Shown here: in pieces, positions 60,441 to 64,000 of the stretch | Numbering within the stretch: position 1 is the first letter of the stretch | Layout of the letters: each line of letters begins with the position of its first letter | Source: Planctomycetota bacterium | GTDB taxonomy: Bacteria > Planctomycetota > B15-G4 | Assembly: GCA_029259745.1 (NCBI GenBank) | Contig: JAJDEO010000035.1 | Span: 1-64,000, forward strand | Length of the DNA stretch: 64,000 nucleotides | Direction: 5' to 3' | Translations under genes and position numbers: made by a program | The notes under the pieces: generated by a model | The model's input: only the letters and a program-made list of their open reading frames with translations | What the model was told of the DNA's origin: nothing | The model's database searches: none

Positions 60441-61103
60441 ATGGCGACCATCGATCGAGCATTTCTCTGGGTGCGGTCGTGCATGCTGTGCCACCGCTTC
60501 GCGCTCTTCACGCGCATCCTCATCGGCTGTGCCTTCATTCCCACCGGAATGGTGAAGTTGACGGGGCAGCGCTTCACGACGATCGGCGTCGACAATCCGA
60601 TCGGCGCATTCTTCGAGGCGATGTACCAAACGGGATTGTTTTGGCAGTTCATCGGCCTCGCTCAGGTCGTCGCCGGCGTCTTGCTGCTGATCCCGAAGCT
60701 CGCGCATCTCGGAGCCGCGTTGTTCTTGCCGATCATGACGAACATCTTCGTGATCACGGTGAGCCTGCGCTTCGGCGGGACGCCGTTCATCACCGGCCCG
60801 ATGTTGCTCGCCGTGCTCTTCCTGTGCGCGTACGACTTCCACCGCTTCCGCGCGATGTTCACGACGAAGCCGCTCGAATGCGCCGTGCCCCAGCAGCGTC
60901 TCGATCGCTGGGAGCTCGTGGGCTTTGCCGTCTTCGCCGTGTCGCTCATCAACGTGCTGGGTGTGACGCGCGACATGTTCGTCCGTGAGCTCGCGCAGAT
61001 CTCGATCGTGACCGGGGCGCTGGCCGGGCTGTTCACGGTGGCGCGCTTTCTCTGGGTCTGGCGACATCGTCGTGATGCGCTCGTGAGCGTCGTCGCGTCA
61101 TGA
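60441..61103 (+). CDS. DoxX-like integral membrane protein
   Basis: A 220-residue protein with about six hydrophobic segments. The N-terminal core (FTRILIGCAFIPTGMVKLTG, LFWQFIGLAQVVAGVLLLI, LFLPIMTNIFVITVSL) has the DoxX/DoxD pattern. DoxX-like proteins sit in the membrane with redox or quinone-linked roles; the exact function is unknown. The TGA overlaps the next start as ATGA. It lies 72 bp after the serine hydrolase. Confidence 0.8.
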   Translation: MATIDRAFLWVRSCMLCHRFALFTRILIGCAFIPTGMVKLTGQRFTTIGVDNPIGAFFEAMYQTGLFWQFIGLAQVVAGVLLLIPKLAHLGAALFLPIMTNIFVITVSLRFGGTPFITGPMLLAVLFLCAYDFHRFRAMFTTKPLECAVPQQRLDRWELVGFAVFAVSLINVLGVTRDMFVRELAQISIVTGALAGLFTVARFLWVWRHRRDALVSVVAS

Positions 61104-61882
61104 CGGCGGAACCTCGCCGCGTGTCCTCGGTGCGCAAGTGGATCCGGCGCGTGTTCTACACGTGGGCCCTCGTCTCGACGTTGTGGGTCTGCAACTCGTT
61201 CCGCACGAAAGGCGTGGGGGACGACGTCCTCGCGAACAGCGCCGATGTCGAGGTGGTCGACGGCGAGGTCACTCTGGCGTTCGTGCCCACAGCAGCGCGC
61301 GATGTCGGCCTTGCGTTCTTCTGCGGGGCGGGCGTTGCTGCGGAGGCTTACGCGCCACTGCTCCGGCCGCTCGCAGAGGCCGGCTTCACGGTGGTGATCG
61401 TGAAGCTCCCGTATCGGGTCGCACCGCTGCCGTCTCACAAGGACGACGCACTGGCGCGTCTGGCTGCCGTTCTCGCGACACGCGCCGACGTGGGCCGCTG
61501 GGTCGTCGGCGGACACTCGCTCGGCGCGACGCTCGCGGTCCGCGCGGTCGACGAGGCCGTCGCGCCGTTCGAGGCGTTGGCTCTGGTCGGCACGACGCAC
61601 CCGAAGCGGCACGACCTCTCGCGCGTGACGCTGCCGGTGACGAAGATCGTCGCGACGCTCGACGGTGTCGCGCCGCTCGCGAAGGTCGAGGCGAACGCCG
61701 CGCTCCTGCCTGCGCACACGCGCTGGGTGACGGTCGAGGGTGGCAACCACGCGCAGTTCGGCCACTACGGTCCGCAGCTCCTCGACGGGACGCCGACGAT
61801 CTCGCGCGCCGACCAGCAGGCCGTGACACGCCAGGCGCTGCTCGAGCTGCTCGAACGCATCGACTCGTCGGCGGCGCGTTGA
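61100..61882 (+). CDS. Alpha/beta hydrolase with N-terminal membrane segment
   Basis: A 260-residue protein. Residues about 18-33 (VFYTWALVSTLWVCNS) form a hydrophobic anchor. The hydrolase has the nucleophile elbow GGHSLGATLA, a strand ALVGTTHPKR, and a late His in EGGNHAQFGHYG, all as in Abhydrolase_5-type enzymes. The substrate is unknown. It is coupled to the DoxX-like gene by ATGA. Confidence 0.85.
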   Translation: MTAEPRRVSSVRKWIRRVFYTWALVSTLWVCNSFRTKGVGDDVLANSADVEVVDGEVTLAFVPTAARDVGLAFFCGAGVAAEAYAPLLRPLAEAGFTVVIVKLPYRVAPLPSHKDDALARLAAVLATRADVGRWVVGGHSLGATLAVRAVDEAVAPFEALALVGTTHPKRHDLSRVTLPVTKIVATLDGVAPLAKVEANAALLPAHTRWVTVEGGNHAQFGHYGPQLLDGTPTISRADQQAVTRQALLELLERIDSSAAR

Positions 61883-61971
61883 CGCGGCCTCCACGGTCTT
61901 GATCTCGGCACCCCGGCGCCCACGATGAACAGAGACACGTCCATTCCACGCGACGAAAGCACGGCTGCGCC

Positions 61972-62601
61972 ATGAGTCCACCTGACATCGACCACGTCAT
62001 CTACCTCGTTCCCGATCTCATCGAGGCCTGCGACGACCTCGAGCAGAGGCTGGGCACGCGTCCCGCGATCGGGGGTCGTCACCCGCAGTACGGAACGCAC
62101 AACGCCCTGTTGTCACTCGGGGAGCGGAGCTACCTCGAAGTCATGGCGCACGATGCCTCGCTGCCCGCGCCCGCCGAGGGCGTGCTGTTCGGGGCCGACG
62201 CGATCACCGAGCCGCGCGTCGTCACCTGGGTGCTCGCGGTGGACGACATCCGCTCGGCGATGACGCGCGCGCAGCTTGCGGGCGTCGTGCTCGGTGAAGC
62301 GTCGCCGGGGCATCGCGAGCGTCCCGACGGTGAGGTCCTGCGCTGGGTGCTCAGCGACCCGCGTGCCGATCGCTTCGGCGGCGTCGTGCCGTTTCTCATC
62401 GACTGGGGCAACACGCCGCATCCTGCGCGGAGTGCGCCGCGCGTTGGCGAGGTCACGGCGTTGAGGATGATGCATCCCGACGCCGAGGAGGTATCCACGG
62501 CCCTGCACGCGCTCGGTGTCGACGTGGTGTGCACGCCCGGTGATCGCCCGACTCTGCGCGTGACGATCGCCACGTCCGCGGGGTCCGTTGTTCTGGAATA
62601 A
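61972..62601 (+). CDS. Glyoxalase-like (VOC, Glyoxalase_3-type) protein
   Basis: A 209-residue protein. DHVIYLVPDLIEACDDLEQR and GTHNALLSLGERSYLEVMAHD open a VOC-like domain, as in PF13468-type proteins; the second half is shorter and lacks a clear metal-binding strand. Cytosolic; function unknown. It begins 89 bp after the hydrolase. Confidence 0.8.
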   Translation: MSPPDIDHVIYLVPDLIEACDDLEQRLGTRPAIGGRHPQYGTHNALLSLGERSYLEVMAHDASLPAPAEGVLFGADAITEPRVVTWVLAVDDIRSAMTRAQLAGVVLGEASPGHRERPDGEVLRWVLSDPRADRFGGVVPFLIDWGNTPHPARSAPRVGEVTALRMMHPDAEEVSTALHALGVDVVCTPGDRPTLRVTIATSAGSVVLE

Positions 62602-62704
62602 CGCGCGAAGAGAAATATTCGCACAGGCGGGGAGTCTCGCTTCATGGTGGATGCGCGGACGCGGGCAGCGTCGGCAATCCTCATGAACATGGATAGACTG
62701 CGAG

Positions 62705-64000
62705 ATGATCACACTTCGCACGCGGTTCCTTGCGCTCGCGTTCACTCTTGTCGGGGGCCTGGGCGCCTCGGCACAAACTGGGCCGTATTCGCACGACGAG
62801 CTGTTCGTCCTGACGACGCCGCCGGGGCAGTCGCTGCACACGCTCTACCGCATCAACCCCGCGACGGGCGTCGGCGTGCCTTTCGTCGACAGTATCTTGC
62901 CCAGCTACAGCGACGGCGACTGGATCGACTTCGATGCGTACCGCGACGCCATGGTGGGCTTCTTCGCTTGGGAGCCGCTGGGCGTCTTCCAGCCGCGCCT
63001 CTTCGCGATCAGTGAAGACGGCGAACTGACCGACCTCGGCTTCAACAGTCAAACCGACAAGATCACGGGCATCGCGCCGACCGGCGACGGGCGCATCTAC
63101 CTCCAGAAGAAGGCCAGCGGGCTTCACGTCCTCGACGCGTTCAACGTTCTCCACCCCGTGCTCGACCACAACGGCGTCCAGTTCGACCTGCTCTTCGACC
63201 AGGTCCACTACGACGCCGCGTCGAACAGTCTCATCGGGGCCTCGGCCTTCACCCAGCCTGCGTCCCCGTGTTTCGAGGCCGGTCACTTCGTTGTGCATCG
63301 CCTGCCGCTGACGCCGAACGGTTTGGCGATGTCCGGCCCGATCTCGTGTAACAAGTACGACGTCAATGCAGGCGCCTGGGTGATGGGGCTCGACCCGTTT
63401 CCGAACGGCGATCTGCTGCTGACGCTCGCCGGTTCTTCGAACATCACGGACGATCTCATGTACCGCGTCTCCCTCCCGTCACTCGCGATCTCGCTGTGGA
63501 GTGCAACGTCGCTCTACGCACTGGATGGCGGTGTTTGGAACGACACGTTGGCGCGCGCGATCCTGCTCGATGACATCTCGAACGAGCTGCGTACGTTCTC
63601 GGCCGGACAGACGGGTCCTGGCGTGACGCTTCCCGTGAATGTCCCTGTCGGCGACGGGACCACGGGTAACAGCGCACGCAACTCGATGGTCGATATCGAG
63701 GTTTCATCGGCCGCGTGCACGGGGTCCGTGATCGCGTTCGGCGAACGTCTCGAAGGGACCGGCGGTGTCGAACCGAAGCTCGGTGTCGTCGGCTGCCCGG
63801 TGATTGCGGGCAGCATCACGTTCGTCGTCGCCGATGCGCTGGGGCAGGCCGGCGGGATCCTTGCGATGAGTGCCGGCACCGCGCCCTTCCCGCTCGTCGG
63901 GGGCACGTTTTACGTGTTGCCGCCGTTCCTCGTGCAACTTCCGCTCGTCACGGGTGGGACGCAGGGCGTCGCTGGGGACGGCGCCGCGCTACTCCCGCTA
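62705..64000 (+). CDS. Secreted protein of unknown function (3' truncated)
   Basis: The frame is open to the window end, so at least 432 residues are visible. The signal peptide is FLALAFTLVGGLGASAQ. The middle (about 20-300) is beta-rich with propeller-like units (LFVLTTPPGQSLHTLYRI; DKITGIAPTGDGRIYLQK). The last visible part (CTGSVIAFGERLEGTGG, KLGVVGCPVIAGSITFVV) resembles a second type of planctomycete C-terminal sorting or binding domain. No enzyme motif was recognised. ATG 62705 gives the signal peptide. Confidence 0.75.
   Translation, partial: MITLRTRFLALAFTLVGGLGASAQTGPYSHDELFVLTTPPGQSLHTLYRINPATGVGVPFVDSILPSYSDGDWIDFDAYRDAMVGFFAWEPLGVFQPRLFAISEDGELTDLGFNSQTDKITGIAPTGDGRIYLQKKASGLHVLDAFNVLHPVLDHNGVQFDLLFDQVHYDAASNSLIGASAFTQPASPCFEAGHFVVHRLPLTPNGLAMSGPISCNKYDVNAGAWVMGLDPFPNGDLLLTLAGSSNITDDLMYRVSLPSLAISLWSATSLYALDGGVWNDTLARAILLDDISNELRTFSAGQTGPGVTLPVNVPVGDGTTGNSARNSMVDIEVSSAACTGSVIAFGERLEGTGGVEPKLGVVGCPVIAGSITFVVADALGQAGGILAMSAGTAPFPLVGGTFYVLPPFLVQLPLVTGGTQGVAGDGAALLPL

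Overview
The window is GC-rich, densely coded bacterial chromosomal DNA. A Planctomycetota origin is likely. The grounds are a eukaryote-like Ser/Thr kinase with an internal membrane segment and TPR-type repeats, many large secreted beta-propeller (FG-GAP) proteins, and a recurring C-terminal domain with a core like KGGVLVPSPD on otherwise unrelated secreted proteins. This assignment is inference; no 16S rRNA or tRNA gene was seen.

Layout. 1-6.5 kb: end of a kinase/TPR gene, a sterol-desaturase-type hydroxylase, and a minus-strand run SRPBCC - RidA - DUF4920 lipoprotein - crotonase. 6.7-19.6 kb: EttA, then a block of secreted proteins (unknown protein, beta-helix, LamG plus di-haem peroxidase fusion, seven-bladed FG-GAP propeller, subtilase). 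19.6-26.5 kb: a divergent SPFH / zinc-ribbon pair like Bacillus YdjI/YdjG, a UbiB-type kinase, a kynureninase-like PLP enzyme, ferrochelatase. 26.2-38.7 kb: a rare fusion of a fucokinase-like GHMP kinase to a UDP-sugar pyrophosphorylase with a DUF493 partner, then a recC-recB-recD operon. 38.8-44.8 kb: an unknown protein, a double VOC protein, an AhpD-like gene read through an in-frame TGA (probable selenocysteine, with a SECIS-like hairpin), an acyl-CoA synthetase and a B12-binding radical SAM protein. 45-49.3 kb: two more secreted proteins with the shared C-terminal domain. 49.4-55.5 kb: DUF952, Nudix, RNase P RNA, a small membrane protein, RuvX, an AsmA-like protein and an M28 peptidase. 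55.7-64 kb: a chain of five genes joined by four successive ATGA overlaps, then a serine hydrolase, DoxX-like protein, alpha/beta hydrolase, VOC protein and a secreted protein cut by the window end.

The strongest unusual signal is the gene at 40685-41293. Its conserved CxxC motif is C-H-Y-TGA, the frame continues with full family similarity on both sides, and a hairpin with apical loop GGTCT begins 18 nt after the TGA, the same loop and spacing as in E. coli fdhF as I recall it. This marks the host as a likely selenocysteine user. Second is a family of three short palindrome-ended repeats (84, 161 and 161 bp) that look like non-autonomous mobile elements; two of them begin at the stop codon of the preceding gene.

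No CRISPR array, prophage, transposase, tRNA or complete mobile element was found.
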